From the NCBI GenBank assembly GCA_016290515.1, contig JAEEUJ010000002.1:1-36248 (forward strand): DNA of 36,248 bases, given 5' to 3'. The notes beneath the pieces are model-generated. The model ran no database searches, had not been told where the DNA came from, and saw only the letters and a list, made by a program, of their open reading frames with translations. Numbering within the stretch: position 1 is the first letter of the stretch; every line of letters begins with the position of its first letter. The translations under genes were made by a program, and so were the position numbers. Source of the DNA: Clostridiaceae bacterium (GTDB lineage: Bacteria; Bacillota; Clostridia; Oscillospirales; Acutalibacteraceae). Positions 10,861 through 19,386 of this stretch are shown here, piece by piece.

Positions 10861-11817
10861 ATGGACGATTTCAGATGGGCTTACGTCGGCAGCGGCAATA
10901 TTGCAAAGGCTACCGCGCGCAGCATTACCAAAGGCAACCACCGCATCACCGCAGTTTATTCCAGAAACTATGAAAAGGCAAAGACGTTCGCCTCAAAGTA
11001 TAAGGCGGATGTTTTTGAAAGCTTCGACAGTATGCTTGAAAGCGGAAACTTTGACGGCGTGTATATCGCAACACCTCACACCTCGCATCTGGAGTATTCG
11101 GTTATGGCTATGAAGGCGGGTTTTCCCGTACTCTGTGAAAAGCCCGTCGGAGTCAGTGTTGCCGAGGTCGACACCTTGATTAAAACTGCCAAAGAGAACA
11201 ACGTCTATTTCTGCGAGGCTATGTGGACCTGGTTTTCCGATGTGGCACTGACTGTTAAGAAATGGGTATCACAGAACAGTCTGGGCGAGATTAAGAACGT
11301 TCATATCGACTATTCATTCCCCGGACTTATGATGAGCAAAAACTCGCGTGTTCTCACACCCGAGACAGCGGGCGGCGCGCTGCTGGACGTCGGCATATAT
11401 CCGATTACCTATTGCTATAATCTGTTCGGTTATCCCGAAACGGTAAGTTGCAATGGAACTGTACAGAACGGTATCGACGTAGCGGAAACCGTCGTGCTCG
11501 GCTACGGCAGCTTCGACTGCACGCTTGAAATGTCACTCTCAAAGCTTAAAGAGGGCTTGACTGTAACCGGCAGTGACGGCGAAATAAATATGCCGTTTTT
11601 CCATGTTGCAGGAAAGGCAAAAATGAAATCTAAACGCGGTAATAGAACCTTCAGAGGAAAAACTGACTACCTGACCGAATTCACCCGTGTCACCGAGGAA
11701 ATACGAAGCGGCAAAACCGAGTCCGATTACATTCCGTTTAATGCTACGCGCGACTGCATGCGCATTATGGACGAGTGCCGAAAGCAGATGGACCTCGTCT
11801 ATCCGTTTGAAAAATAA
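10861..11817 (+). CDS. Gfo/Idh/MocA family oxidoreductase
   Basis: WAYVGSGNIAKATARSI, DGVYIATPHTSHLEYSVMAMKAGFPVLCEKPVGV (EKP motif). ATG 10861 preceded by CAGGAGGAG. Confidence 0.92.
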   Translation: MDDFRWAYVGSGNIAKATARSITKGNHRITAVYSRNYEKAKTFASKYKADVFESFDSMLESGNFDGVYIATPHTSHLEYSVMAMKAGFPVLCEKPVGVSVAEVDTLIKTAKENNVYFCEAMWTWFSDVALTVKKWVSQNSLGEIKNVHIDYSFPGLMMSKNSRVLTPETAGGALLDVGIYPITYCYNLFGYPETVSCNGTVQNGIDVAETVVLGYGSFDCTLEMSLSKLKEGLTVTGSDGEINMPFFHVAGKAKMKSKRGNRTFRGKTDYLTEFTRVTEEIRSGKTESDYIPFNATRDCMRIMDECRKQMDLVYPFEK

Positions 11818-11860
11818 GATTATAAAAACAGCGGGGCACAAGGCGTGCTCCGCTTAAATA

Positions 11861-12685
11861 TTATATTCTGATTTTCCGCGTTGTCATAGTCTCGGTGTCA
11901 AGCAGCTTTACCGTCGGTCTTTGCGGATATTCGTAGCAGTTCACGCCCGACGCCTGACACTGAATTATCTTAACGCCCTCGAGATAACACTCGAAATCGT
12001 TCGTGTGGTCGTGTCCGAAAACCATTCCCTTGAGATTCGGTGCGAGTATCTGCAGCTCGCCCGTATTTATATCCGGAGGGCAGGGGCTCTCATAAAGATG
12101 TCCGCTGTGCTCAAAGCCGTCCCTGAAACGGTAATCGCAGCGACCGTGCGGCAGTTTCCTTTCGCCCTTTCCTTTTTCGAGTACACCGTAAATATCGGGA
12201 ATGATAATGTGTTGAAACGCGATTGCCTTTTCTCCGTTTATCTGTTGCTTAATCCAATTCGATACCTCGGGCTTTACGACGTCGTAACAGCTTTCATCAC
12301 TCGGGTAATACGAACCGCTGTCAATGAAAGCGAGCGCTTCGCCGTTCATGTGCAGAACGTAGTTTTCACCGTCGGTAACGGAGTTCGGGTAACTGCCGAT
12401 AATGTCGAGTATTTCGCTTTTGGTCATAGCGCACTCGTCGTCGTGATTGCCGAAAACAAAGGCGAAGGGCTTACATGCGGTTGTGTCAAGCGCTTCTCTT
12501 AAATCATTTTCGAAACGCACTTTGTCGTCACGGTAATCGGGACCGTGAATAAGGTCGCCCAGAAAAACCGCCAGGTCAAAATCGATTTTTGAGAATGCTT
12601 TTTTCAGGCCTTTGATTGTCCTTCTGTGACGCAGGGAATTGACCAGCATGCGCTGATGGACATCGGCAAGTATCATTATTTTCAT
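11861..12685 (-). CDS. Calcineurin-like metallophosphoesterase
   Basis: MKIMILADVHQRM, DLAVFLGDLIHGPDY, FVFGNHDDE, MVFGHDHTNDF. Confidence 0.92.
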   Translation of the reverse strand: MKIMILADVHQRMLVNSLRHRRTIKGLKKAFSKIDFDLAVFLGDLIHGPDYRDDKVRFENDLREALDTTACKPFAFVFGNHDDECAMTKSEILDIIGSYPNSVTDGENYVLHMNGEALAFIDSGSYYPSDESCYDVVKPEVSNWIKQQINGEKAIAFQHIIIPDIYGVLEKGKGERKLPHGRCDYRFRDGFEHSGHLYESPCPPDINTGELQILAPNLKGMVFGHDHTNDFECYLEGVKIIQCQASGVNCYEYPQRPTVKLLDTETMTTRKIRI

Positions 12686-12697
12686 ACAGTCACCCCG

Positions 12698-13636
12698 TTA
12701 GTTTTTATTCTGAAAATCGGTCCAGGCACCGTCCGTTGACAGCTTTCCGCCATTATAAAAGACCTGCTTTGCGTTATCGTCACCCTTAAGATAAGCGTCA
12801 AACCAGTTGACAGTATATTCCGCCATCGTAGCGGTATGAGTTGAAAACGAAAGGTGAGTGCCGCCGACAATAGAAGCATAGGCGGCCCTGCCTGTAACCG
12901 CGTCGTAGGACGGTTTGCACCATTTCGAAGAATCGACTATATTATCAGAGGTGCCCGTGATGAAGAAGCAGGGGACTGAAAGTCCGCGCGCTTCGTCGGC
13001 GGTTGAAGCTCCCGCGATTGAAACGACGCAACGAATCCTCGAATCCTTCTGCGCGGCATTGATACAGCTTCTGCCGCCCTGCGACTGACCGCAAACGCCT
13101 ATGGCATAGGTATCGACCTTGTTGTAAAACACGCTTGATGAATCGGAGTTTTTGTTGAGAATATAGTTAACAGAGTCAATCTGCGCCGTGCCGTCACCCG
13201 ACATTACGCTTGAGTCCGCTACAACTATATATCCGCCGTTTGCGATAGCTTCAAGCAGTTTTGCATATAACTGAGTCGGACAGCCCGTGCCGTTGGCCCA
13301 GGATATAACAGGGTAGGTTTTCTGAACGCTTTCAAGCGCAAGAGGGTAAACGACGGTTTTGTTGCCGTCCGTAATTGTCTTTACGCCCGTTATTTCGGGT
13401 GCTTCGGTTACAACCTCCTGCTGAGTCTGAGGCACTGTTGTCGGCGCGGCAGTAGTCTGCACCGCAGCGGTCGTTGTCTCTGTTACGGTTTCACTGACGG
13501 TTTCTTCTTCAACGGCAGCGACAGTCGTCATAACAGTTGTTTCAGCGGTTTTTTCATCATCTTTTTTCAGTTGACATGAGCAAAGACCGCCCGCAAGAAT
13601 AAGAACCGCAAGCAGTATTGAAATTATTTGTTTCAT
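12698..13636 (-). CDS. Secreted lipoprotein alpha/beta-hydrolase (dienelactone-hydrolase/cutinase-like)
   Basis: MKQIISILLAVLILAGGLCSC lipobox, Thr-rich linker, GVCGQSQGGRSC nucleophile elbow, FITGTSDNIVD (Asp), GGTHLSF (His). The ORF-track start at 13654 is 6 codons upstream. Confidence 0.75.
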   Translation of the reverse strand: MKQIISILLAVLILAGGLCSCQLKKDDEKTAETTVMTTVAAVEEETVSETVTETTTAAVQTTAAPTTVPQTQQEVVTEAPEITGVKTITDGNKTVVYPLALESVQKTYPVISWANGTGCPTQLYAKLLEAIANGGYIVVADSSVMSGDGTAQIDSVNYILNKNSDSSSVFYNKVDTYAIGVCGQSQGGRSCINAAQKDSRIRCVVSIAGASTADEARGLSVPCFFITGTSDNIVDSSKWCKPSYDAVTGRAAYASIVGGTHLSFSTHTATMAEYTVNWFDAYLKGDDNAKQVFYNGGKLSTDGAWTDFQNKN

Positions 13637-13834
13637 CCTTTTCACAAAGCACACCCCCGTATTGTCATTATAATAACACGTTCTCCCGATTTGGGCAAGG
13701 TCAAACGGGAAGATATCAGTTTTCCCGTCATTTTATATTTGTCACTCATTTGTCACATTGTAAGCAGTATTATTAAACTGTACTTTTTATAAGGAGAAAA
13801 AAATATGAAACGCATAAACAATCACTTTAACAGT

Positions 13835-13864
13835 AAAACGGGGAAGCAGTTGCTTCCCCGTTTT
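13835..13864. terminator. Perfect 14-bp bidirectional terminator hairpin at the end of the minus-strand AOR operon
   Basis: AAAACGGGGAAGCA-GT-TGCTTCCCCGTTTT followed by T-rich sequence on the plus strand. Confidence 0.85.
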
Positions 13865-13882
13865 TGCTTTTATTCTGTTTTA

Positions 13883-14260
13883 TCAGTACTCAACTTTAAT
13901 TGCGCCGAACTTGCACTTTGTTACGCACACGCCGCATCTGAAACATTTGTCCTGATTAATTTCAAACGGCTCCTTGATTTTACCCGTCGGAGCGCCCGCC
14001 TTACAAGCTCTTGAACACAGCGAACAACCCTTGCATTCGTCGGGAATAATCGTTACCCTCTTAATCGGCTTATAGCCGTCGGGAGCTATAATCGCATCGT
14101 TCGGGCACACGTGCGAGCACTGCGAACACTCAACGCATTTTTCGGCGTCAATCGCATAGAGCTTAGCTTCCGATGTCACGGCGCTTATAGCACCGAAAAG
14201 GCAGGTGAAGGCGCAGCCTCCGCAGCCGACGCATCTGCTTTCGTCAATTCTGAATGCCAT
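13883..14260 (-). CDS. Multi-[4Fe-4S] ferredoxin (AOR-associated electron carrier)
   Basis: Several Cys motifs: CVGCGGCAFTCLFGA, CVECSQCSHVCPND, CKGCSLCSRACKAG, CFRCGVCVTKCKFG. Confidence 0.92.
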   Translation of the reverse strand: MAFRIDESRCVGCGGCAFTCLFGAISAVTSEAKLYAIDAEKCVECSQCSHVCPNDAIIAPDGYKPIKRVTIIPDECKGCSLCSRACKAGAPTGKIKEPFEINQDKCFRCGVCVTKCKFGAIKVEY

Positions 14261-14263
14261 ATC

Positions 14264-14515
14264 TTAACCTCCCGATGCGGGCGAGAGAAGCCAAACCTCG
14301 TCACCGTCCGATAATTTCTGTCTCTTCTTTTTGCAATGCTCACCGTTTACGAAAACGGTTGCGTCGCTGAAGGAAATACTGCTTTTATTCTCACCGACCG
14401 CCAGCTTATTAAGCTCGTCGAGAAGGTCGGAGAGCTTATCGGCAGTTATTTCGGTTGTCGCGATATGAGTGTCAACTCTGTAAACTCCGAAGAGCTTGAC
14501 CGTTACCTTTGCCAT
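14264..14515 (-). CDS. MoaD/ThiS-like ubiquitin-fold sulfur carrier
   Basis: 83 aa, KVTVKLFGVYRVDT..., C-terminal WLLSPASGG di-glycine; adjacent to AOR and a ThiF-like gene. Confidence 0.88.
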   Translation of the reverse strand: MAKVTVKLFGVYRVDTHIATTEITADKLSDLLDELNKLAVGENKSSISFSDATVFVNGEHCKKKRQKLSDGDEVWLLSPASGG

Positions 14516-14527
14516 ATTCTCTCCTCC

Positions 14528-16474
14528 TTAATCATTTCTTCTTGCGGCCTCAACAGCCTTGTCGTAAACCGCTCTTTCAATATCAATACCGAGCGTTTTA
14601 AGTCTGTGCCAGGTCGGAATACCGTCCTTCCAGCCGCGCGCTCTGTAAAAGACTTTCTTCATCTTTTCAAGCGGAACCTTCGTCTTGGGATTGTTCGGGT
14701 CCTGAAGCTCGTCGGTCAGTCGCCTGGGCAGCTTGTCGGCGCCCGCCTTCTGACCTAAGATTACGTTCGCCATACGCTCCGCATTCCAGCCGTATGCGCC
14801 CCAGGTGAGGAATTTAGCCATATTCGACTTCATTCCCGTTGCGTATTTAACTGCAATAGCGTGAGGCAGAAGCGGAATGTTAATCTGAGGCACCTTTGTA
14901 AAGTGGCTTAGAAGATTGACTACGGGACCGACGTAGGGGAATGCCGTAAGCACTATTCTTGTCAGAACCATATTCGGCTTTGCAATAAGGAAACCAGGCA
15001 GCACAGCGTAGCTGGTAAACATACAGCTTCCCGCTGCAGAAATGGATTCCATGAGATTCTGGAACATAATTGCAATTGCCGCCTTGCCGTGAGGCGTCAG
15101 CGAGTCAACGTCAAGACCGAGTCCCTCAACAACGACCATATATCCCGCGTTAAGATGGCAGCCGCCTCTGTTGGCGGTCGCGTAGCCGAGGCCCTGACCG
15201 ACCGCGTGACGCGGTTCGTATGCCGCGAGCTCCATGCCCTTGGCGTGAATTGCGAATTCCTTGCCGCCGAACTTTTCGCTCATACGCTTTGAGCCGTCCG
15301 CTATGTAATTACCTTCTCCTCGGCGGTATGCAATATTCTCAAACATCTGTGAAATGTTGTCGGTCTCGCCGAAGCGTACGCCGAAGTCGTGAATTCCCTT
15401 TTCGCCGAGCTCCATCGCGAACGCTATCGAACCCGCGCAGGAAATTGCGTCCATACCGAGTTCGTCAAGCTCGTAATTCCATTTAAGTATCTTTTCGATA
15501 TCGTCGTTTAATATGTTCGGACCGAACAGACCGAGAGTTTCAAGCTCGGGACCTTTTACAACCTTGTCGTTGACGACAACCTTTCTTGCACAGCGGATTA
15601 CGCAGCCGGTGCATGCTCCGTTTGAAACAAGGTGATTTTCGGCAAGCTCCTCGCCCGATACCTTCTCAAAGCCGTCAAAACGGCCTGCCGAGAAGTTCTT
15701 TGTCGCAAGAATTGAATGCGCCTGCATCGGAGCCACAAGTCCCGCGCTGCCGAGCTTGGGCAGCTGTCTGCCCGTCAGGGGATGCGTCTGAAGCATCTTA
15801 GTCCATTTTACATTGAAAGCTTTGAGCTTTTCTTCATTGTATATTTCTGGGAGCTTTGTTCCCTTGGCGGTAACCGCCTTAAGCTTCTTGTCACCGAATA
15901 CAGCGCCGACACCGCCTCTGCCCGCGGTTCTCTCGTTACTGAAAACGCAGGCGTAAAGCACCTTGTTCTCACCCGCAGGACCGATTACAAGTCTTCCGGG
16001 ATAGTCGGCAAGCTTCTCCTGCGCCTCGCCTGTGGTAAGTCCCCACAGCTCTTCGGCGCTTTCAAATGTGACGCCGTCGCAGGCGATGTGAACGGTTACG
16101 GGCTCTTCGCTTCTGCCGCTGAAAATAACGGCGTCAAAGCCCGCTCTCTTTAACGACAGACCGAAGTCACCGCCGCAGTTTGACGAAGTGACGATATTCG
16201 TCAGCGGAGAAACGGTAGAAATATTGAAACGCGAGGTGTTCGGACATCCGCAGCCTGTCAGAGGACCGGTTGTAACTACAATCCAGTTGTCCTCGTCAAA
16301 AGCTTTCATTGTCGGCGTGATGTGGTGCAGAAGGATATCCGCCGCCATAATCTTACCGCCGAGGGTGCGTTCTCTGTCTTTATCTGTCCACGGGAATTCC
16401 TTCCACGTCTTTTCGGTCAGGTCGACAAAGAGTACCCTGCCCATATAGCCTTTATAATTTGTCACGCTCATCAC
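14528..16474 (-). CDS. Aldehyde ferredoxin oxidoreductase (tungsten-bis-pterin enzyme family)
   Basis: GYMGRVLFVDLTEKTWKEFPWTDKDRERTLGGKIMAADILL, TGPLTGCGCPNTSRFNISTVSPLT, NGACTGCVIRCARKV cluster motif, YEPRHAVGQGLGYATANRGGCHLNAGY. Confidence 0.95.
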   Translation of the reverse strand: MMSVTNYKGYMGRVLFVDLTEKTWKEFPWTDKDRERTLGGKIMAADILLHHITPTMKAFDEDNWIVVTTGPLTGCGCPNTSRFNISTVSPLTNIVTSSNCGGDFGLSLKRAGFDAVIFSGRSEEPVTVHIACDGVTFESAEELWGLTTGEAQEKLADYPGRLVIGPAGENKVLYACVFSNERTAGRGGVGAVFGDKKLKAVTAKGTKLPEIYNEEKLKAFNVKWTKMLQTHPLTGRQLPKLGSAGLVAPMQAHSILATKNFSAGRFDGFEKVSGEELAENHLVSNGACTGCVIRCARKVVVNDKVVKGPELETLGLFGPNILNDDIEKILKWNYELDELGMDAISCAGSIAFAMELGEKGIHDFGVRFGETDNISQMFENIAYRRGEGNYIADGSKRMSEKFGGKEFAIHAKGMELAAYEPRHAVGQGLGYATANRGGCHLNAGYMVVVEGLGLDVDSLTPHGKAAIAIMFQNLMESISAAGSCMFTSYAVLPGFLIAKPNMVLTRIVLTAFPYVGPVVNLLSHFTKVPQINIPLLPHAIAVKYATGMKSNMAKFLTWGAYGWNAERMANVILGQKAGADKLPRRLTDELQDPNNPKTKVPLEKMKKVFYRARGWKDGIPTWHRLKTLGIDIERAVYDKAVEAARRND

Positions 16475-17108
16475 TCCTTATTAAAAGAGAATTGATTTCG
16501 TTGTTATCGTATATATACAGCCTGCCTGCGCTGTCGGTTTTGCCGAGGAAATAATCAATGGCAAGCTTTGCTTCAAGCGTTCCTATAATTCCCGCTGTTA
16601 CGCTCGGCGACTGATTCTTTGCGTTCGTTTCGTTAAGGCAGCCCGCCGCTTCAAGGTCGGGAGTCTTTCCGGGTATATACATATACGCCGTGCCGAAGAA
16701 GCCGTTGATACTGCCGTTAATACAGGGTATCTTATGCTCCGTGCAGTAGCAGCTGACGTTCTTTCTCGTTCCGATATTGTCAACCGCGATTATTACAATA
16801 TCGTAACCGTCGGCAAAGGAAACATCATTGATTCTTCTGTAAAGGTAATCAACTTTACAGTCGGGAGCGTAAGCGCTCAGACGTTTTGCGAGCAGCTCGC
16901 ATTTCGGCTTGCCGATATCAGCCTCGGTATAGAAAAACTGACGGTTGAGATTTCTCTTCTCAACGCTGTCAAAATCAACCAGCAACAGCTTGCCGATACC
17001 CGCGCCCGCAAGATGCGTTGCGACGTTTGTACCTAAGCCGCCGCAGCCGATTATCGCCGCGCTGTTTTTTGAAATATCAAAGCCCTGAACTTCGGATTTT
17101 ATGCTCAT
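16452..17108 (-). CDS. ThiF/MoeB-family E1-like adenylyltransferase
   Basis: SAAIIGCGGLGTNVATHLAGAGIGKLLLVDFDSVEKRNLNRQFFY, DIVIIAVDN; 218 aa. Confidence 0.9.
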   Translation of the reverse strand: MSIKSEVQGFDISKNSAAIIGCGGLGTNVATHLAGAGIGKLLLVDFDSVEKRNLNRQFFYTEADIGKPKCELLAKRLSAYAPDCKVDYLYRRINDVSFADGYDIVIIAVDNIGTRKNVSCYCTEHKIPCINGSINGFFGTAYMYIPGKTPDLEAAGCLNETNAKNQSPSVTAGIIGTLEAKLAIDYFLGKTDSAGRLYIYDNNEINSLLIRSDERDKL

Positions 17109-17599
17109 TTTCCGTAATTACCTCCGCAGGACTGAGTGTTGCCCGAAAGTGTTTCCACGGCGTGAGGAAGCACGTCGATTATTACCTTGATGCTCTCCCT
17201 GACAGCTTTCGGACTGCCGGGAAGATTGACGATAAGCGTTTTACCGCGGATACCGCTTACGGCGCGTGAAAGCATCGCTCGGTTTGTGATTTCAAGACTC
17301 TTTGCCCTGATAGCCTCGCTGATACCCGGCACCTGCTTTTCAATAACGTCCGCCGTTGCTTCGGGCGTGACGTCTCTGGGCGCGAAGCCCGTTCCGCCCG
17401 TAGTGAAGACGACGTCAACCCTGAACTCGTCGGCAAACTCGACAATTGCCGCGCTGATAAGCTCCTTTTCGTCGGGTACGAGTCTGTAAACGTTTTCGTC
17501 TGACAGCTCTTTTACGCATTCGGCAATAGCGGGACCGCTTAAGTCCTCGCACTCACCGTTATAGCATCTGTCGCTGACGCAGATTATACCGAATCTCAT
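17105..17599 (-). CDS. mogA: Molybdopterin adenylyltransferase MogA/MoaB-like
   Basis: IICVSDRCYNGECEDLSGPAI, VVFTTGGTGFAPRDVTPEATADVIEKQVPGISEA, LIVNLPGSPKAVRE. Confidence 0.9.
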   Translation of the reverse strand: MRFGIICVSDRCYNGECEDLSGPAIAECVKELSDENVYRLVPDEKELISAAIVEFADEFRVDVVFTTGGTGFAPRDVTPEATADVIEKQVPGISEAIRAKSLEITNRAMLSRAVSGIRGKTLIVNLPGSPKAVRESIKVIIDVLPHAVETLSGNTQSCGGNYGK

Positions 17600-17696
17600 A
17601 ATATCACCTGTACAAATTTTATCATATATGTATTATATTTTCAATAAATATCAATAAATACTTTAATTATTGGTCGTTATGTGTTAAAATGACTAT

Positions 17697-17822
17697 GATG
17701 TTGCACCGACTCCCTGAGGCTAAGTGCTCTGCATACGCCTTTCGGAGCGTAGCCGAAATAAACTTCACATCGGCTAAAGGGTATTGCGGGAAACGGCAAT
17801 GCCTTCCGTGTTTGAAAAGGAG
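17697..17822 (+). promoter_or_regulatory. Probable Moco/Tuco-family riboswitch leader of the tungstate uptake/cofactor operon
   Basis: About 120-nt structured leader directly upstream of tupA. Perfect hairpins TAGCCGA(17750-17756)/TCGGCTA(17770-17776) and ATTGC(17783-17787)/GCAAT(17796-17800) with a GGGAAAC loop; distinctive block GGGAAACGGCAATGCCTTCCGTGTTTGAAAAGGAG running into the RBS. Family call is from memory of the motif plus context; no covariance search was run. Confidence 0.6.
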
Positions 17823-17830
17823 CAATAATC

Positions 17831-18700
17831 ATGAAGAAAGTATTGGCATTACTGCTGGCGTTTGTAATGGTATTTGCACTCGCTGCCTGCGGCGCAAACA
17901 CCGCTGACAACGGCGAGACGACCACCGCCGCTGCGCCCGCAAACACACCCGAAAACGCGGTTATCCGTCTTTCGACAACGACCTCCGTCAACGATTCGGG
18001 ACTTCTTCCTTACCTTCTTCCGACCTTTGAGGCAAAGACGGGCTATAAGGTAGAGGTTCAGTCCGCAGGTACGGGCGCCGCTATCCAGAAGGCTAAGGAC
18101 GGCAACGCAGACGTAATTCTCGTTCACGCAAAGGCTTCCGAGGAAAGCTTTATTGAAGAGGGCTACGGCGTTGAGAGACTTCCGTTCATGTACAATTTCT
18201 TCGTAATTGTAGGACCGAAGGACGATCCCGCAGGCGTTAAGGACAGCGAAAACGCAGCTGCAGCATTCGCAAAAATCAGAGATTCAAAGAGCAAGTTTGT
18301 TTCCCGCGGCGACGAGAGCGGCACTCATAAGGCCGAGCTCAAAATCTGGGGCGACAACGCACCCGATGCCGAAAAGGACAGCTGGTACATCAGCGCCGGT
18401 CAGGGTATGGGCGCCTGCCTTACAATGGCGAGCGAGCAGCAGGCATATTGCCTGACTGACAAGGCAACCTTCCTTTCAATGAAGGATCAGCTCAACCTTG
18501 ATATCGTTCTTGCAGAAGGCGACGATATGAAGAACACCTATTCGCTTATCGCGGTCAATCCCGAAAAGATTGACGGCCTTAACACCGAAGGCGCAAAGGC
18601 TTTCATCGACTGGATGCTTTCCGACGAGGCAAGCGCGCTTATCGCCAAGTACGGTGAAGAAGAATACGGCGTTGCGCTTTTCTATCTTCTTGAAAAATAA
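17831..18700 (+). CDS. tupA: Tungstate ABC transporter substrate-binding lipoprotein
   Basis: Lipobox FALAACG; VIRLSTTTSVNDSGLLPYLLPTFEAKTGYKVEVQSAGTGAAIQKAKDGNADVILVHAKASE (TTTS motif typical of TupA). Confidence 0.92.
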   Translation: MKKVLALLLAFVMVFALAACGANTADNGETTTAAAPANTPENAVIRLSTTTSVNDSGLLPYLLPTFEAKTGYKVEVQSAGTGAAIQKAKDGNADVILVHAKASEESFIEEGYGVERLPFMYNFFVIVGPKDDPAGVKDSENAAAAFAKIRDSKSKFVSRGDESGTHKAELKIWGDNAPDAEKDSWYISAGQGMGACLTMASEQQAYCLTDKATFLSMKDQLNLDIVLAEGDDMKNTYSLIAVNPEKIDGLNTEGAKAFIDWMLSDEASALIAKYGEEEYGVALFYLLEK

Positions 18701-19386
18701 TGGACAGCTTCCGACAGGCATTTGACCTCCTGTTTTCACTTGACAGGGAGCTTTTGCAGATATTAGGCGTTACGATGAGAATGTCCTTTTTCAGCACGGC
18801 GATATCGTGCCTGATAGGGCTTCCGCTCGGCGCGCTTATCGGAACAAAAAGCTTTAAGGGAAAGTCTTTTCTTAAAAAGCTTATTCATACACTTATGGGC
18901 TTGCCGCCGGTGGTGGCAGGCCTGTTTGTGTACACTCTGTTTACTCATTACGGACCGTTCGGCGAGCTGAATCTGCTGTTCACGGTCAAGATAATGGTAA
19001 TCGCTCAGGTAATACTTATCACGCCCATAGTAACGGGCCTTTCATCCTCGTTTATCGAAAGCACCTCAAAGCCGATAATCGAAACGGCAAGGGGCTTAGG
19101 TCTGAATAACCTTAAAATCGTGGGACTGTGTCTGTCCGAGGGACGCACATCGCTTGTTTCCATAGTTCTCACCGCCTTCGGCCGCTCAATAGCCGAAGTC
19201 GGCGCAGTCAGCATAGTCGGCGGCAATATTCAGTGGAAAACCCGCGTAATGACTACCGCGATTATGCTTGAAACCAACAAGGGCAAATTCTCGTTTGCGC
19301 TTGCATTGGGAATAGTTTTACTGTTAATCGCATTTGTTGTAAATGCGCTCGCCTCGTTTATGGTAAAGGAGGCAAAAAATGATTGA
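18700..19386 (+). CDS. tupB: Tungstate ABC transporter permease
   Basis: Permease inner-membrane motif (ETARGLGLNNLKIV ... LTAFGRSIAEVGAVSIVGGNI), between tupA and an ATPase. Confidence 0.92.
   Translation: MDSFRQAFDLLFSLDRELLQILGVTMRMSFFSTAISCLIGLPLGALIGTKSFKGKSFLKKLIHTLMGLPPVVAGLFVYTLFTHYGPFGELNLLFTVKIMVIAQVILITPIVTGLSSSFIESTSKPIIETARGLGLNNLKIVGLCLSEGRTSLVSIVLTAFGRSIAEVGAVSIVGGNIQWKTRVMTTAIMLETNKGKFSFALALGIVLLLIAFVVNALASFMVKEAKND

Noticed and set aside
13805-14014. 69-aa plus ORF considered as a real small protein
   Set aside because: Most of it lies across a terminator and antisense to the ferredoxin gene. Kept only as an orphan-leader observation.
17689-17907. 72-aa ORF over the tupA leader
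   Set aside because: Overlaps the structured leader and the tupA start in another frame; no RBS.
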